Shown here in pieces: positions 1-15,300 of a stretch of 64,000 nucleotides of DNA. The DNA comes from Anseranas semipalmata (taxonomy: Eukaryota > Chordata > Aves > Anseriformes > Anseranatidae). Position 1 is the first letter of the stretch, and each line of letters opens with the position of its first letter. The notes under the pieces are model-generated. The model was not told where the DNA came from, made no database searches, and was given only the letters and a program-made list of their open reading frames with translations. Made by a program: the position numbers and the translations under genes. The stretch is taken from assembly GCA_013399115.1 (NCBI GenBank), contig VXAA01003318.1, positions 1,053,183 through 1,117,182 of the forward strand, in the 5' to 3' direction.

Positions 1-314
1 GATGCAAAGCTACAATGCCTTTGTGCAAGTTACCAAGCTGCGATGCATCTCTGCACACAAGTGCAGAACAGCAAACCCATTTTCACTTCTTGATGGAATT
101 TGCTGCTAAATATAGTAAGCAAATATGACAAAGAAGTTTGCTTAGGAAGTAGGTGGTAATTATCTTTCAAAGGCAACCACTGACTGGCAGCAGGAGTGAT
201 AAGAAAATAGATTTCAAGTAGTTCAAGCCAAGGTTTTGTACTGATGTGAAAATTACAGGTAAAAAAACAACACAAAGAACAATACATTAAATTACGATAT
301 CATCTTTGTTTTAG

Positions 315-381
315 GATACAAAACAATTATCTAGCCTTACAAAGAATTAATCAGGATCTGGAAGATAAACTTTACAGAATG
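315..381 (+). CDS. BEGAIN: BEGAIN coiled-coil exon, first in window
   Basis: An acceptor tttag ends at 314 and a consensus donor gtaagt starts at 382. Base 315 is the last base of a codon split across the intron; 316-381 then encode 22 residues beginning [11 protein letters not shown] and ending KLYRM. Only this frame is open, since the frame starting at 315 meets a TAA. The hydrophobic spacing (L, L, I, L, L) fits a coiled coil. The family places this segment directly before [14 protein letters not shown], which is exactly what the next exon encodes 45 kb away. Confidence 0.9.
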
Positions 382-3300
382 GTAAGTTATTATAAGTGAA
401 CTTTTTATTTTTTTTAAATATTAAATGTGTTTTTCTGGTTCCTAAGTCCAGGACAAACATATATGTTCCAAATGTAGTATGTTTAAAAAAGGTATATGTC
501 TTTATCAACATCATGTTCTAGAGCCCAAGCTGTGTAAGATGGCATATCTCCATTAATTTAAATGAAGATTGCATTTGCTGATGATTTGGCTGAGTAAATT
601 GTAGCTTTAAAATAATTCTCGTTAATTTGGTTAATAACTTCATGGGTTTTAAATATTTATGTTTTCATTAAGTAACAAATTTAAATAAGGTAATCCAAGG
701 TTTTCTCATGCTTCTTAGATACTTTCACTAAGATTTTATTAAGTGATTTAATAGAACTTGGATAGCCTGACTTTTATATGCTGTCTTAACTATCAATCTC
801 GGCATATTAATTTCCTATCTGCATGTATCTGCAACTACAATGTCAATGTCACTGTCACAAGCCAATTAGTAACCGAGCAAGGAAATCACAGCACCATTTA
901 TTGTCTCCACATCTAGGACAAATATTACAAGACACAGCATCACTTGTTCAAAATGGTTTGAAGATCTTAAAAAGAAATAGCAATGTCTTTAATGTCCTGG
1001 CTCATTACCACTGCTGCTGGGACATCATCCTCACTGTTAGGAAAAAAGTTAGAGACAGATGTAAGGGTGATGTTTAAAGAGGGAAAAAAATAAATAGATA
1101 AAATAAAACAACTATTTTCATCTTCTGAAGATCTTCAGGTCATACACACAACCTGAGGTGCTTCCTCTCCTAGATCAGTATGATCAGTCATTCCTGCTCT
1201 CCTTCCTGCCCCGCTACACACCTTGCATGTCCCTAGCAAGAACAGTGCACACACATGAACACACAGGATATAGGTCCAGAGTCCCACCTTGCTGTAAGGC
1301 TGCTAGGATAAGCCTACATTTTACACAGGTCTCATATGTAACATTTGCATGGGTGGGCTGCTTGGAGTGAGGGCAACAGATTATTGTGCTTTGAAAATAA
1401 ATAGGGACTATGGCAACATACTCAAGAGACATCACCCTTTACAAAGAACTGGAAATGCATTTTTGAAACTGTCATTATTCTTATTCATTATTATTATTCT
1501 CAAGAGTCTGTTCAAATAGCTGACAATGAATGAAGTACCAATGCTTTTGTAACTGGCTAACAACAGGGCAAAGTTACAGCTGGGTTATAGCTGATATTTC
1601 TTTAGGTACAAGCATAAAAAACATTTGATCTTATGTTGTTGGTTTTTTTCTCCTCTCTTCCTTTGTTACATTCTTTTTCCTTTTATCCAAATCACTTTAG
1701 GATTTTATCTTCTTTTTTGGCCTAATATTTATTACATATGTGCTACAAAACAAAATAAAGTAGAAGCATTCTGACTGGTAAAAGAAATTAAAAAAAAAAA
1801 AAAAGAGAAAGAAAGAAAGAAAGGAAGGAAGAAAGAAATATAGAAAGGACTCCAGAAAATCCATGCTTTTTTAACAGGTATTTCAGATCAAAGCAAAGAA
1901 TTTTTAAACTGCTGTTTCAGCATCCAGTTAAAACCCAGAGCAAAGATTTCAGAGCATATCTCAGAAAGAAGGAAGACTGCTTCCACGGAGCACTGTACCT
2001 TTCTTTATCCCACTAATATGACAATCATTGAAGGTAGCTTCAGAGGCTTGAAGAAGATCAACCAGGCTCTGTATACCACTTAAATTCAGACTGCTTTGCC
2101 TTCTGAAACACTGAAACTGAAGACATAAAACAAAACCAAACAAAAAATCAGATGGAAATTCTACTAAAAACAAAAAGGTGCAGAAAATAGTACCATATTG
2201 AAAAAAAAAAACAAAAAAACAGTACCAAATCATTTGATTTGGGGGGCATTTCAAAAACCGTCAATACTTCATAGAAAGTTGGATTAAGTAACAGCTGGTC
2301 TGGCTAGTCAACAGCTTATGGTGGACTGGGCTCTTGGATACCTTTCTCTCCCTTTCCTGTTTAGGAGGAGCAGCTGTGTTTATTCTTTGGTTTAATTTAT
2401 TCAGTTTGCCATTCTAAAATCAAAAGCCTTTGATTTCTCTACCTTTATACAAATCCAAGCACATGAGCCATGTGTTTACCTTCTCCCTCTCTCCCCTTCC
2501 CCATCTCTCTATACACACATATATATACACTCAGATTCTTACACAAGTTTTGACCATTTAATGTGTCCAAAAGCAACAAGTAGGGAATAGAAGATGTCCC
2601 CCTTGGCTCTCCCTGCCTGGGGGTGACCTGGGATGCTCTCAGGAGAACCCCTTCTCCCTGCCTTTACAGGTGACCCATAATTCCCCTCTCCCAGTGACTG
2701 GCCCCAGCTCATCACAAATAATCTGGGACTCCACACTGACCTCCTTCTTCTAATGATTTTTGGGTATCCTGAATGTTAAAGCCTTTTTTTGCCTGTTATT
2801 GGTATAAGGGGTGTAAAAAATAATCATTAATTCATCAGCAGTCACAGAAAAGAAGCTGACATAGCAGTTATTTTTCTTCTGGGTTCTGCTTTCTTTTGAG
2901 TGCTAACCTATAAAATATTTAAAAATATTTGAAAACACACTTCTGATCACGCAAATGGTATCCAACTGAAACCTCTGTCACATCAGAACTCTAAATAAAA
3001 ATATAAACCAGAGTGTCTGTGTTGGCTAAGGAATGAAAAATGCAACCCTGAAATCAGTGGAGAGTTTGCTGTATTAAATTGGGCAAGACTAAATAGATGA
3101 CACTGTAGAGGCAAATGCAGCACAGAACTAAGATTCTGCTGTCACTACTCATATAAACTTCTGTTTCTACCACAGCCGGGGTCTTTAAGTGGAAAAGATT
3201 TGTTTGGTCCTGTAAGCACCAGTGAAGCAGGGGAATATGCAAACTGTCTTCATAAATAATTAAGCTTTATAACTCTTTTTTTTTTTTNTTTTTTTTCCTT

Positions 3301-6300
3301 TATGTTGTGGTAAAAGACTAAGGAGAGTCCTTAAATTTTGCATTGTGATTCCATCACAGGACTATTGAATTAAAGAACATTTTTTCTTATCTAATCCCAT
3401 TTGTTATCAGTATTCTTCACCTCCCCTGACACTGGTCTGAGTTTCCTGCAGATGCTCTGCCATGGTCTTGCTGGTCACAAACAGCAGTTACAAGTAGATT
3501 ATACAAGTCCTCCCAACCACATGTTAAGAAATCCTTTATATCATCTCAATTCAACTCTATTCTGCATATGACCCTCACTTATTTTAAAAATCTTCTGAAG
3601 TTTTCAAGTTTTCTGTTGCAGCTAGTTCTGTGTTTTACCTTTAAAGCTGTAAATCATATTTTTAATGGTGTCTACATTTGGGAAGAACTAATAGATACCT
3701 AATAATAGCTGCTTAATAAATCTAAATGATAATGAAAATCTCACCTATTTCTCCTCCCCCGTTTGCATTTTGAATGTTCTTGAAAATCTGATTCCAGAAA
3801 TCCAGCTGCAAAGAGCTCATGAGACCTTATTCCCCAGAAAGACCCTAAAATATCTCTTTTGTAACTACAAAGTAAGTTTGGCAGACTCCTCCATGGTATA
3901 AGCTCACTTCTGCCAAGTCCTTCAAGAAGTCAGAACTTCAACCTCTGCTTCATCTAAAACTTATGCTATCTGCACAGACAACATTGGAGATGGATAGAGA
4001 AGGTGGCAGCCCTGTGGGAAGGGACAGAGCCCTCTGATGACCTCAGAACTAGCTGATAAATCAACGCACACACTTTGTAAACTCTTACTCCCATTACTCC
4101 TTGGTCTGCTGACCCGTCTCCAGGAAACCTGCCACCAAACCAAAACCTTGATGTTTTGGTTCAAAGAACCTCATGTTCTTCAAAGTGTCATCACCAGGTC
4201 TGTTGGGTTTGGTTGCTGTTTTTAAGGAAAGAAAATGATTTCTTCCCTCTCAGCACTGGTTCAGGACCTCTTGGCACTGTAGGCAATACTGAACGCTGTC
4301 AGGCATCAGGGACATGACTGGATCCTATGTTCAGCAGCTTAGGAGCTGCTGGGCACCAGCCTCACCAGCCCCAGCCACCAGGATTTAGATTCTCCCCTGT
4401 GCAAAGCCAGCATTGTCCCTCAACACATAATGCATTATATATTTTATCATCTGTCAAGATTAAAACTGTTACACCCCATCAATGCCTGATTTTTCATTTA
4501 CATTAAGGCAGGCTGGGGGGTATGACTCATCCATAAAGTTGGAAGAAACTATATAAGCTAGCAGTAAAGAAGAATTTGTGTTAAGGACTGTCAGGTCTGA
4601 AATGCTACAATATCTGAGCAGTGCGCTGATTTTTATCCTGTTTCGTCCTCTGCCTGTGAGTTAGAGGTACAGCAAATACTTTATGCTCTATGTTATTAAC
4701 AGTTATTTATCCAACTCTTGAATATCTGAGGCTTTCCATTCTGCTGGCCAAGCATCTCCAGCTGGGGAAATCCAAAGATGAATTAAATATGAGCTGAGCA
4801 ATTTTCAGCCATGCCCTGAAGCTCTGTGTCGGGGGATTGTCATTTTAAAGGAAGCAAATTCCTGGATGACCAGATCAGGAAAGTAGAGAATATAGAACAG
4901 GGTGAGGAATTTGATGAACAGCTCCAGTCAGGCATTAAAACCACCTGGCTACCAGGGTGAGCCCAGTGCTTTGGCTTTAGAATTTAAACCTTTCACTAGA
5001 CTGTGTCTGAGTCTCTCATGACATCTACCAGTGACCCCCCAAAATGGTTTAAATCATAACTGAAAGATGAAAGCAATGGAGAAAAGTCAGCCTATTTTTG
5101 TACAAACCTAAGGAAAGTAGAAGCCCAGTATGTTTGGGTTCAAGAATGACAACTTTGACAATGACTTTGAATACAGTGATTTAAAGCATGTCTTTTTCAT
5201 TTTAGTTCATTTATGAAGAATAACTTGTGGTTTTCCTCCCTCCCCCTTACTGTATGTCCCATGAAAAAGAAACTGAGATGACCTAAATATACTTAAAAGG
5301 ATTTGCATCCCAAAGACAAGAAAAGTTTAGAGTCAGCTCAACCTGACAGGCTCATTTACTCACATTCAGTGAAGACAGCTGTGAATTTCAAGAGAAATTT
5401 ATACTGGTTGGTTAGCTGAGGCAGAATCCAGAGGTCTGTGTTTTGTGGACTAAAACAACTGCAAAACAACATTTCTAAGGAAGGAAGTAACCACATATGC
5501 CACAGAAACACGTCATTTATAAAAATAGTGGTTGATAAATTGTATTTCTAAGAGGTCTTTAGCTTTCATCTTTTTATGCTTACAGGCATTTTGTGTTAAA
5601 GATATTCTCTGTCGCTCACTAATTCTTTTCACACTCATTTTCCACGTAAAAAAAAAAAACAAATAAAATTGCCAAATAGGCTATAAAACCAGCCTTTAAA
5701 ACCCATACACATTAACACCCATAACAACTATACAGACTCAGACTAAGTAGATCTGGCAATTTTGCAGCCTTGTATAAGCTGGGGGAACAACTGCCTCATA
5801 CAAACACAATAATGCACACAGGCTTTCAGGTATCCTTAGTCTTTTTTCCATCTCTGTCTGAATGGAGATTCACTTCCTATGAGGTGGTTCAGCCTCTTCC
5901 TAGTTAATGTAGATAAGCACAACATCATGAGAGACAGTTCTGGAAACTCTTTCCTTTATTCCAAAGCCACGGAGTTATTCTTTTGCTCTGTCTGTCCCTC
6001 CTAGTAGGACATCTTCCACAAGTACCGGCAACCTAGGGAAGCTGTAGAGTGACAAAGGACACTCCTCACCTCCGATGTCTTCTCTCTTGAAGGATGACAG
6101 AGCTTCAGAGCTCTTTGCTTCTCAGCATGTCTTACCTCTTGGCCTCCCATATGCATTTCTGATACCTGAGCTTTTAAATTGTATTTTAATTAATCCCATT
6201 CTCCATTGTTTGGTCTCTGCCTGTCAGGACATCCCCAGAGCTACTATCTTGGTCAGATAGGAATAGAAAGACCTTTTGTTTTCAAAGTAGCTGAAAAGAA

Positions 6301-9300
6301 TTCAAAAAAATCTGGGACTTGGGTATCCTTGACCTGTGCCTTTCTTATAAGTACCTTAGCCCTTGCAACTACCTGTCAGTTCACCACCAGGAAAGGGGAA
6401 GAGAACAAGTAAGAGTAAGCCTGAAAATGTGTTGTGTAGCAGGCACTCCACACCTCAAAGTCTTTCATGAAAGCATCTATGAATGTGGAAGACAAGGCAC
6501 AGTAGAGTGAAGGGTCTTGGCCAAGGTCATCAGCAAGGAAAATTGCTCAGCAAGGAGTAAATTTCCAAATAACTCCCAAGTCTTCTCTACCCAAATCCAC
6601 TGTCTCCAAAAAGGATCAAAGCACGTCTTAGGTTCTCTTCAATCAAATTTCTGATGCCAGTTACTTATATCCTGTTTACAACATAAATAGAAAATAGCAA
6701 AGACAGAGTTCATCAGTTTTTCTTTTTTGTTTGTTTGTTTGTTTTAAGAGAGAGAGAGACATATAACCACAGTATTGGCCTATTTAGACCAGGTCCCCCT
6801 AGGTCATTTCTGTCATCTGTTTCTATAATCTGTTTTACTTCTAAATAAAGAAATGTACCTTTAGGAAATAGTATAGCAGACACAGAACCCAAGACCATGT
6901 AATTTTGAATGTAGAGGAAGGAATGTGAAATGAATTCAGATAAGATAATGACTGTTGCGGAGAGAAAATGAAAAGAGGGAGAGAGGAAGACTGATTTGTA
7001 TATTGTCTTGTTCTATTTGGATCCCTCGTGCTCACAGAACGGTACTTTCAGTATGTAGGATCATCAGCAACATAAGATCTTGTATCAATTTTATTATCAC
7101 ACGTGGCCTGTACCTCAAGCAGAGTGCTCTTTGCTCAATAGAGATGTAAACTTTTTTTTCTTCAGAAACACACATCCCTTCTTTCAATCTACTGTCACTA
7201 ACACAACATCAGAAGGTACTATTACATTTACCTCAGGGTATTATCATCAATCAACACCATCTCTTGTCCCTCCAAACACAATTTCTTTAGCATTTTATTA
7301 TCCAGCAGGGCTCTATCCTGGCAAGACACACCACTGATGTGAAATGTGGGAGACAAACAGACTATAAGCACATTTTGCCAGCTTCATCTGATTTCCTAGC
7401 AGAAAAAGCACAGAATGGGAAGCTGACTACCCAGCTTAGAAGGGCTCTTAATAAGCTGAAAGGTATATTTTTTTCAAGCATAATTGCAATGTCTGGGAGG
7501 GTGATGGCAAGGAAAAACACACCTCTGGCTTCCAACAAGTTGGCCATGTTATCTGCAAGGTTAGGCAGTGAGCTGATTGTGTTCAATTATAAGCAGCTGA
7601 CCCTGAGCACTGATGGTTCCCTAAAGAACTGCTTCTAAGTCAGCAGGATCAAACAGCTATAAACAGAAAATAAACTTTTAGCCACAGATGATATCTAGTG
7701 CCTGGAGTAAAATCCTGAACAAATGAAAAAAATACAGTGGGATGAGTCGGAGTTACAGGGTACAGATGTGCTGCTCTTAACTTCTTGCACTTAACTGTGC
7801 AATCACTTGTACAGAGACTCTCACCTTGCAGAGTAATTGCAAACCAGCTGCCACAGAGCAGCCAGCTAGTTCCTGCTTAGGGGAGTAATCAGCAAGTGCA
7901 GTGATACCCCGTTCATCCATATTTTATGTTGAAGTGCATATCTAAGCAGAACCCAGGCCAGGAATGACAGGACCCTTCCCCAGCCGAGGGCCAGGTTTGT
8001 CTACATTCATGTAATTTAGGTAAATGAAGCGTCCCTGTTTATAATGACTTTTCTGCTCAGATTTCCATTCTAAATGACCTGGACAAGAGGTGGCAGGTGC
8101 CTTTACCCTGAGCTCATGTAAGACATGGGGCATTCATTGAACTGAAAGCCTCAGGAATATTTCCAGATGACACTTCACCTCTAGCAAGAGGAACAGATAT
8201 AAGCAGTTCTATTTACATGGTGTAGGTTGGCCTTATTTCAAAAAAGAAGCAAATCCATGCAACTGTCAGTGATAAGCAGTATAAACTGACATACCCTGCT
8301 CAGAATGTCTATATTCCTATTGACCTCAGTCAATGCATGCTTGCCCACATAAAGAAACTTTACAAACTAACACTGCTATTTTTTTTTGTAGTGAAAAGAC
8401 AAATAATCATCCTGCATATATTTGAAAAGCATGTCTTTGCTTCAGAAACAGCACCTTGACAGCACTTTTCTAACCACATTTCTTTCTGTGATACTTTATT
8501 AATTATACACCGGTGTCGGATCTTTTTTTTCTTTTACTGCTATGGAATTGCATTTCAAGACTGTGACATGGGGTAGTCAAGGAAACAAATCTTTATAAGA
8601 CCTTTCCAAGTACAAGGTTGAATATAATATTAAGAGCAAATCATTCTTCAAGTGAAATGTCATAGAGCATGAGATCAAAATTCTCAGACAAATCACTATA
8701 GCTCCACAATGTTATATTTAATAACATTATTCTGTTTGGAAATCAAGAAGAGAAATCAGATTCTGCCTCAGGTCATTTTTTAATCAGCAGCCAGTGATGT
8801 TTATTAAAAAAAGATAAATTCTATAATTTAACTCTGCTGGACAAATTAGATCAGGCCAGTAATTTAGACTTGAGGCATTACATCATTTATCAGAGAAAAT
8901 GATGCTGCTTCATTCCATAGCTCTGTTTTGCAGAATAAATATTTTGAAGTGTTAAGGACACAGGAGGTACACTGGTAACACATATCCAGTTCCTCTTATC
9001 TATCATAAAATGAAGAAAATGCCAAACTTGAACATCCCACTATGAATTCCATTCCTGTATTTTTATTCTATCAAAAGGTCCAAAGCAATAAGAAAAAAGT
9101 ATGAAAAAAAGTAAACATCTGTATGCCTAAACTCTACCCTCCTCCTCTTGCAACTCTTTTAGTAGAGGGGCAAAGTGGATCATAACAATTCCATCTGACA
9201 ATCTCTTTCTTGATAAATTCCTTTCTTGATTTTTCTTTCCTTTGGTATGTCTTCCTGAAAGCCATCTGCAACTTTAAAAAGCTTTTTACCCCTCACTGAA

Positions 9301-12300
9301 GCCAGGTTTGTTTCTTATAATCCCCTTGGTCCTGGACTTGCACCCTGGAAACACATGACCAGGTATACACAAGCACATCAGAGTGTCTCAGGAAAGTATT
9401 TCTTCATTCCTCTCTTCTGTGAACTCTTAACTATGTCTTGGCTTTTTTACCTGTCTTCTCTCTGATAGCCTTGTTTAATTCTGCATCATCAAATCAAATA
9501 GTAAGGAACAGGTAAAAGCAGTGAACATTCCTAAGCAATAATACCCTCTCCTTCTCCATAAAGACATTTGAGGCATTTGTCTGAAAGAGCTTACTGGTCA
9601 TTTCACTATCTGCTGTACAAAGCTGATGGTTTTTCTTAAAACTGTTTCTTTCCTAACCATATTTTTCAGGCTTGCTGCCTCTATACACTTATTAATTATT
9701 TTAAAAGATCTGTATGAAAAAATACATCCCTTTATTTTGGGAAATCATGAATATCCCAAACATTCACAATGTGACTATGGATTTTTTCAATGGGCTTAAA
9801 TTAACTAAATTCATAGTTTTGACTATTCTTCCCCAATGCACCATAGTATAATCTGGCATGAGAAGGATTAGAAAAGACTTGATTTAATTATATGCTCTGT
9901 CTGAGCAAATACAATTCAATTAGGAAGATGTGATTATTAAATCTAAAATGTATTAGCATGCATCAATCAGCTGTATGAGCTTTAAATTAATAAATAGTTC
10001 TTTTACAGTTACCTAACTACTAGACAGAGAATCAGAATTAAAACCTCTAATAAAATTTGCCCAAGTCTCTCAATGCAGGGTTTAAAGCATGATTTACTGA
10101 ATGAATTCTGTGCACCAGCCGTAGTAAGCTCAATGAAGTTTGTTCCAATGTTGGGTGATGTCAGAGTAGTAACTAATTCTGTTTTGTCACAAAATGTGGT
10201 CTTCTGTGTTTTGGGTCTAACTGAAGAGAGCACAGACTGAAACACTGAGTTGTTTTTGTGTCAAAATTACCTGATACTTTAAGGTTTCTTTCAAAACTTC
10301 TATACTTTCCTGTTTAAATATTTTAGCAATTTTTCTTTCAAATTTCTCTTAAAGATACAGAGAGATATCAAAGAATGCAGTGCATGCATAGACAAAGCAT
10401 TTCAAATAAAGTAAAGCTTCAATTTCTATATAAGATGCCAGGAAAGCAGATTAAAGGCCATCAGAGACGTCTAAGTTATCAAGCAAAAATAGATTTAATT
10501 CCTTCTAATAGGAATCAACTGTTCAATACCCAACTCAAGATGCTAACTACATGTGTCTCAATGAGGAATGTGGTTTTGTCAGATCTCCCAAAACAGCCTA
10601 CTAAGAAAACGTAGGCAGTGCAAAATATGGCCATATCAACCTGCTGCACTAAGATTTCCCATGTATAAAGATCGAGTCATCTGTCTTCATGCGGCTGACA
10701 TGAGGAGCAAGCGGTGAGAGGAAGACCCTTCTCTGGAGCCACCCCAGGTGTGGCATTGCCTCTGTCCCTGTCTGGAGTCAGGAGGAGCCCACCCTACGAG
10801 TGGTGATCTCACTGGGCAGCGGGACAGATCCCTGTACAGGACACTCCTATTTTTTTCCAGCTACTTATTTCTTCTTAGGAGACGTGCATTGGGGAGGGAA
10901 ATAGTCTTTCGGCAGGAGAGATGCTTGCAGCCCTGTCATACACTCTCCACCAAGGACAGTGGCTGTCTGCCTTTCCCAGGGTAACTAGAGAATTATCTCC
11001 CTATTAGATGCCTCCCCAGTAGCTGCTGTGCTCCTCTGTGAATTTTCATACTGTTACATCAATGTATCTACATCTCAGGGTTCCTAGTTACAGTGATGCA
11101 GGAGTTCAGTAAATATAACATCAAGGGGAGAAAATTCATTTGAACAAGATTCATTTTCCTCCATGGTGACTCACATAATTGGCTTTATCTGCTGCAATGA
11201 GATTTTGATAAACCCTGACTACATGGTCTTGCCCAGCTTTCTATTGCTCAACTTCCAGGAATTTGTCTTCTGGGTAAATAGCCAGACCTGAAAAATAAAG
11301 AGTGACAATATATTCCATGAGGAAGAGGAATTATGGGCCAGAAGCCCTTTTGGAAGAGAGTGCTGAAGGGGCATGGATCTTCCTGCTTCTTCAAATATTT
11401 TATCTATGTATACTCTTCTTTAAGCTGATTTAACGCAATTATAAAGGCCCAGAGGTCAGAATGCGGAAGTTTACTGGCAGTTTCCTCAGATGGCCTAATA
11501 CTAACTAGCTTCATTTTCTTCAAGAAGAGAGTTCCCAGCGACTGCTCAAAGACAGAAGCCATCCATGTAATTCCTGGTCAGAAACCTCTTCCTCTCCTAC
11601 AAGTAAAACAGGATAGAAAGCAGGATGCCCAGGAAGAGAGTTGCAAACTAGGCACATGACTTGAGGTAGGAGATTTGGGCTCTGAGGAGACCTGATCCAT
11701 TCGCTATGAGGAAGAGAAGCTGTCTGGTTTAGCTGTACCCTGCTAAAGCAAATAGGAAAGTACCATGTGTAGAAGTGGCCAGCTATACTGGCCAAGCACC
11801 AACCTAAATAACAAAAAAGGGACTGAAAGGCAGAAATAAAATATTTCCATTCACCATAAAAATCAAAGTGTCAAGGATAAAACTAATCAAGTCACTGAGG
11901 GGTGTGAAAAAAGACTCTAGCTGCTCATATGCCAGTGCTAGCAATCTAGTGACAACCCAGAATAATTGGAAGTTTTCGTGCAATGCATGTGTATTGCTGT
12001 CAGACAGTATGACTGAATCTCACACAAAAGACTTGTGTGACTAAAATGTTTAAATCAGCTTGTTTAGGACAGATCAAGTGGATTGCAGAGCTTGGGAATG
12101 GCACTCTATTGCGCCTACCAACTTTAAATAAGTAGTCTTGAATATTTCTGAATTATTAATAGAAGGCAGAGGCAGATCACATGCTGGTCTGTGCAGCTAC
12201 AGACCACCGCACTGCAACAGAGAAGGAGGTGAACAACATCTCTATACATTGCTATTTGTAGCATGCAAGGAAAAAAATGTTGTCATCTTTAACTTTAACA

Positions 12301-15300
12301 AAATGAATTGTAGCTTAAGGGTAAAAGATGATAAACTTATTGCATTTGATATCTGTACACAGAATAAAATCCAAACCAACAATATATGTATTCAATGCAA
12401 AAAGAAAAGAGTGAATTTCACAAAATTGATAATTATTTTGAGCCAAAACATCTGGGATAAAAGATTTTAAATGTTTACCAATCACCATTCACATTGTTTT
12501 GCTAAAAACAGATCTTATGCTTAGGAATAAAATAAAAGAAAAGAAAGCTGTGGTTAAAAACCTTGAAAGTAAGAATTGCTATGTAAAATGGAAATTGTAC
12601 AAGTAGCAAGTGTAATGAAGAACTGATAGCTGTCAATACCAATTACAAGCCCTGAAATATAGAGAATAGATAAAGGAAACAAACAGATACAGGAAAAGAA
12701 TTTGTAAGTTTTTAAATATAATAATGCATCTGAAGTTCATATAGCCGGAATAAATTTAAACAATGGCTCTGGTATTTTATCTACTAGGCATGGCAGAGTG
12801 TGCATTGACTTTAGTACTCTAGTGAAGGAGAAGTCAATGAGCTTTTTTGTGTTCAGGTTAAGATGTTTTTCCATTATGAGATAACAAAATATTTTGTATT
12901 TTGACAGTAACCAAGGACAATATTAAACACAGATACTGAAAATGGATAGTTTTAACTCAGCAACATTTACAAACACGGTTTCAGGTTTTGAAACAACCAT
13001 ATCAAACAAGCATTTGAGGTTTTAAATGTATTGCTAACAAATCTGAGAACCATGGAGAATTGCCAGAAGACTGGAAGAAAACTCATATGCCACTATATAA
13101 AAAAAATGAAATGGAACGAGAATATTTTTTTCCCAAGAGCCTCACTCTCAGCCACTTACTTGATTTTCAACGAAGTTAACACAAGGACGAATATGAGACA
13201 AAAGATGTGCTTCATGTCATCTGCCTTTCTAAAATTAAGTATAGGAGCTCAGCTAGTCCCCAGGCTCCTCTAGTCAAATAAGAGAAAGGAACATCTCTAC
13301 AGAGTGTCATCTTAAAACAGGCACCTGGTCATAAATAGTCTTTGGACACATCTCTTCCACTGACTGGAGACTAGACAAGTAGCTTTATCCAGTGCCTTAT
13401 CCCTAAATGGTGAGATGTGGTTAAGTTATGTGAGATGAATAGCAGCCTCCTGCGCCTGTGATAACACTCTGTCATTCAAAGCTATGAATCCCTTCCTGTT
13501 CACCCTGGATATCTGTGTTGCTTCTTTTGTGTCCTAGAAGAGTAATTCACTTAAGCTGATCCTTTCAAAATCCTGATCCTGAAAAGAGACTGAAGACTTT
13601 GAAAATTTAAGTACAACAGAAAAATCCAATCCTCGGTCCAGTCTATTAAAAAGGTGTGCCATGAAAATTATTTTTCTTGAAAACAATGTATAAAACTGGG
13701 AAAAATACCAGAACGACTATTAAAAACACATCAAGAATCATTACTTAAGCATGCAGAGCCAATGTCAATAACTCTTTGGTAGTATGTGGGGGCAAGAGGA
13801 TATGGTCCTGTATAGCTGACTGTGTGAGTAGCATCTATAAGTATCACTTTGTGTTTAGCAGGGTACATAATCTCATATTTTACTCTTTTCTAGCTTTGCT
13901 GTTCCTTTCATTCCAGCAGTGCTTTTTAAAACAAAACAGTTCCTTTACCAAGGTTATAAAAGCTTTGATTCATTATAAAAGGGGAGATCAGGTTTAACTT
14001 GAAGTGAACAAAGACTTTGCACAACCTGAAGGGTGTCCCTGTAACTGTGGGTTTATAAAGAAAAATCTGATGAGCTCTAAGGGCTTATGTCATCCTCTCC
14101 TAAGGTCTCTGCTGCTGGAGGAAGTCTCAGAGGAAGGTCATCTCTACAAAGCTTCCTTTACAAATTTTCTAAGCCTCTCTACCTGCTCTCATCTTTGCTT
14201 GCAATCTTCCTTCTGCCAAATACACTAATGCCAGCTCAACTTTGTTGCAGCACATTGGGTTTTGAAGAGAATTGCTGGAGTCCTATGCTGTGTGATGTGG
14301 CTGCAGTATGTCCACACATCTTTTCCCATCCTACTCAGCCTCTATCCCCTCCTTCTACATCAACAACAGATGCCCAACGTACTTCTGCAGAGATTTTCCA
14401 TACTGCAGGATGGGAAGTTCTTGCTCATGAAATCAGAATTCGCTAACACAATTAGGAGAGACCAAGATTCCTGACTCTGTCTTCTAAATGTTTGACTTTC
14501 TTAAATCTTTTTATTTATGCCATTACATTATCAAGTGAGTATCAAGCAATTATTCACCTGAAGAGAAAGAGTGATGAACTCAGGTTTAATAGTGTTAATG
14601 TATCCTTCATAGTATAAATGTAATAGATATTTTTAAACATAACTTTGCATCCATAGAATTCAATAGCAAAACTCTCAGAGACAGATGTAGGCACTAAAGT
14701 CAGCTCTTGCCTGCAACTTGTTCCTGTTCAACTCAGTAATCAGATGAATACTTTGCTTTGATGAGATCCATGATTTTGTATTAAAAACACAAAGCTCCAT
14801 CCTACACCTCTCCTCCTGGTATATGAAATGCTTCTATTGGCACATAGTTGCTGCAGGAAATAGTAGGTTGGGGGGCTTTTGGTGGTAGGTTGTTGCTTTT
14901 GTGTGTGTGCGTATGTGTGTGACAACACAGGTTGCTTGTATAGACTCAAAAAGTCCATAAACCCTTATAAATTTACAGCACTTCTTATGGACTAAGTAAC
15001 ACTGTATTTTCACATTCTCCCTGGTTTAGAAATGTATGCTGTATATTTGTCCTGGTAATGAATAAGGAAGATTCACCTCTGTGACTCTTCTGATGTAGAA
15101 GAAAGCAGCTGATGCTAGAGCATGAGGTGCACAAGAAAAGCGGCCTCAATATGTGGTCAGTTACAGAACAGGACCAGCTAAGGTACTACAGAGGATGATG
15201 TGGGTACAAAACCAAAGAAATTCTGCTTAGAGTGGGCTGGGGAAAGAGTAGGATATTACTGTCAAGGAAAATGTCTTGAGTCCAGAGAGGGGGACTGAAT

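Noticed and set aside
10640..10990. GC-richer patch considered as an alternative promoter or CpG island
   Set aside because: It has only a handful of CpGs over 350 bp, no TATA or initiator arrangement and no adjacent exon with a donor; not enough to call.
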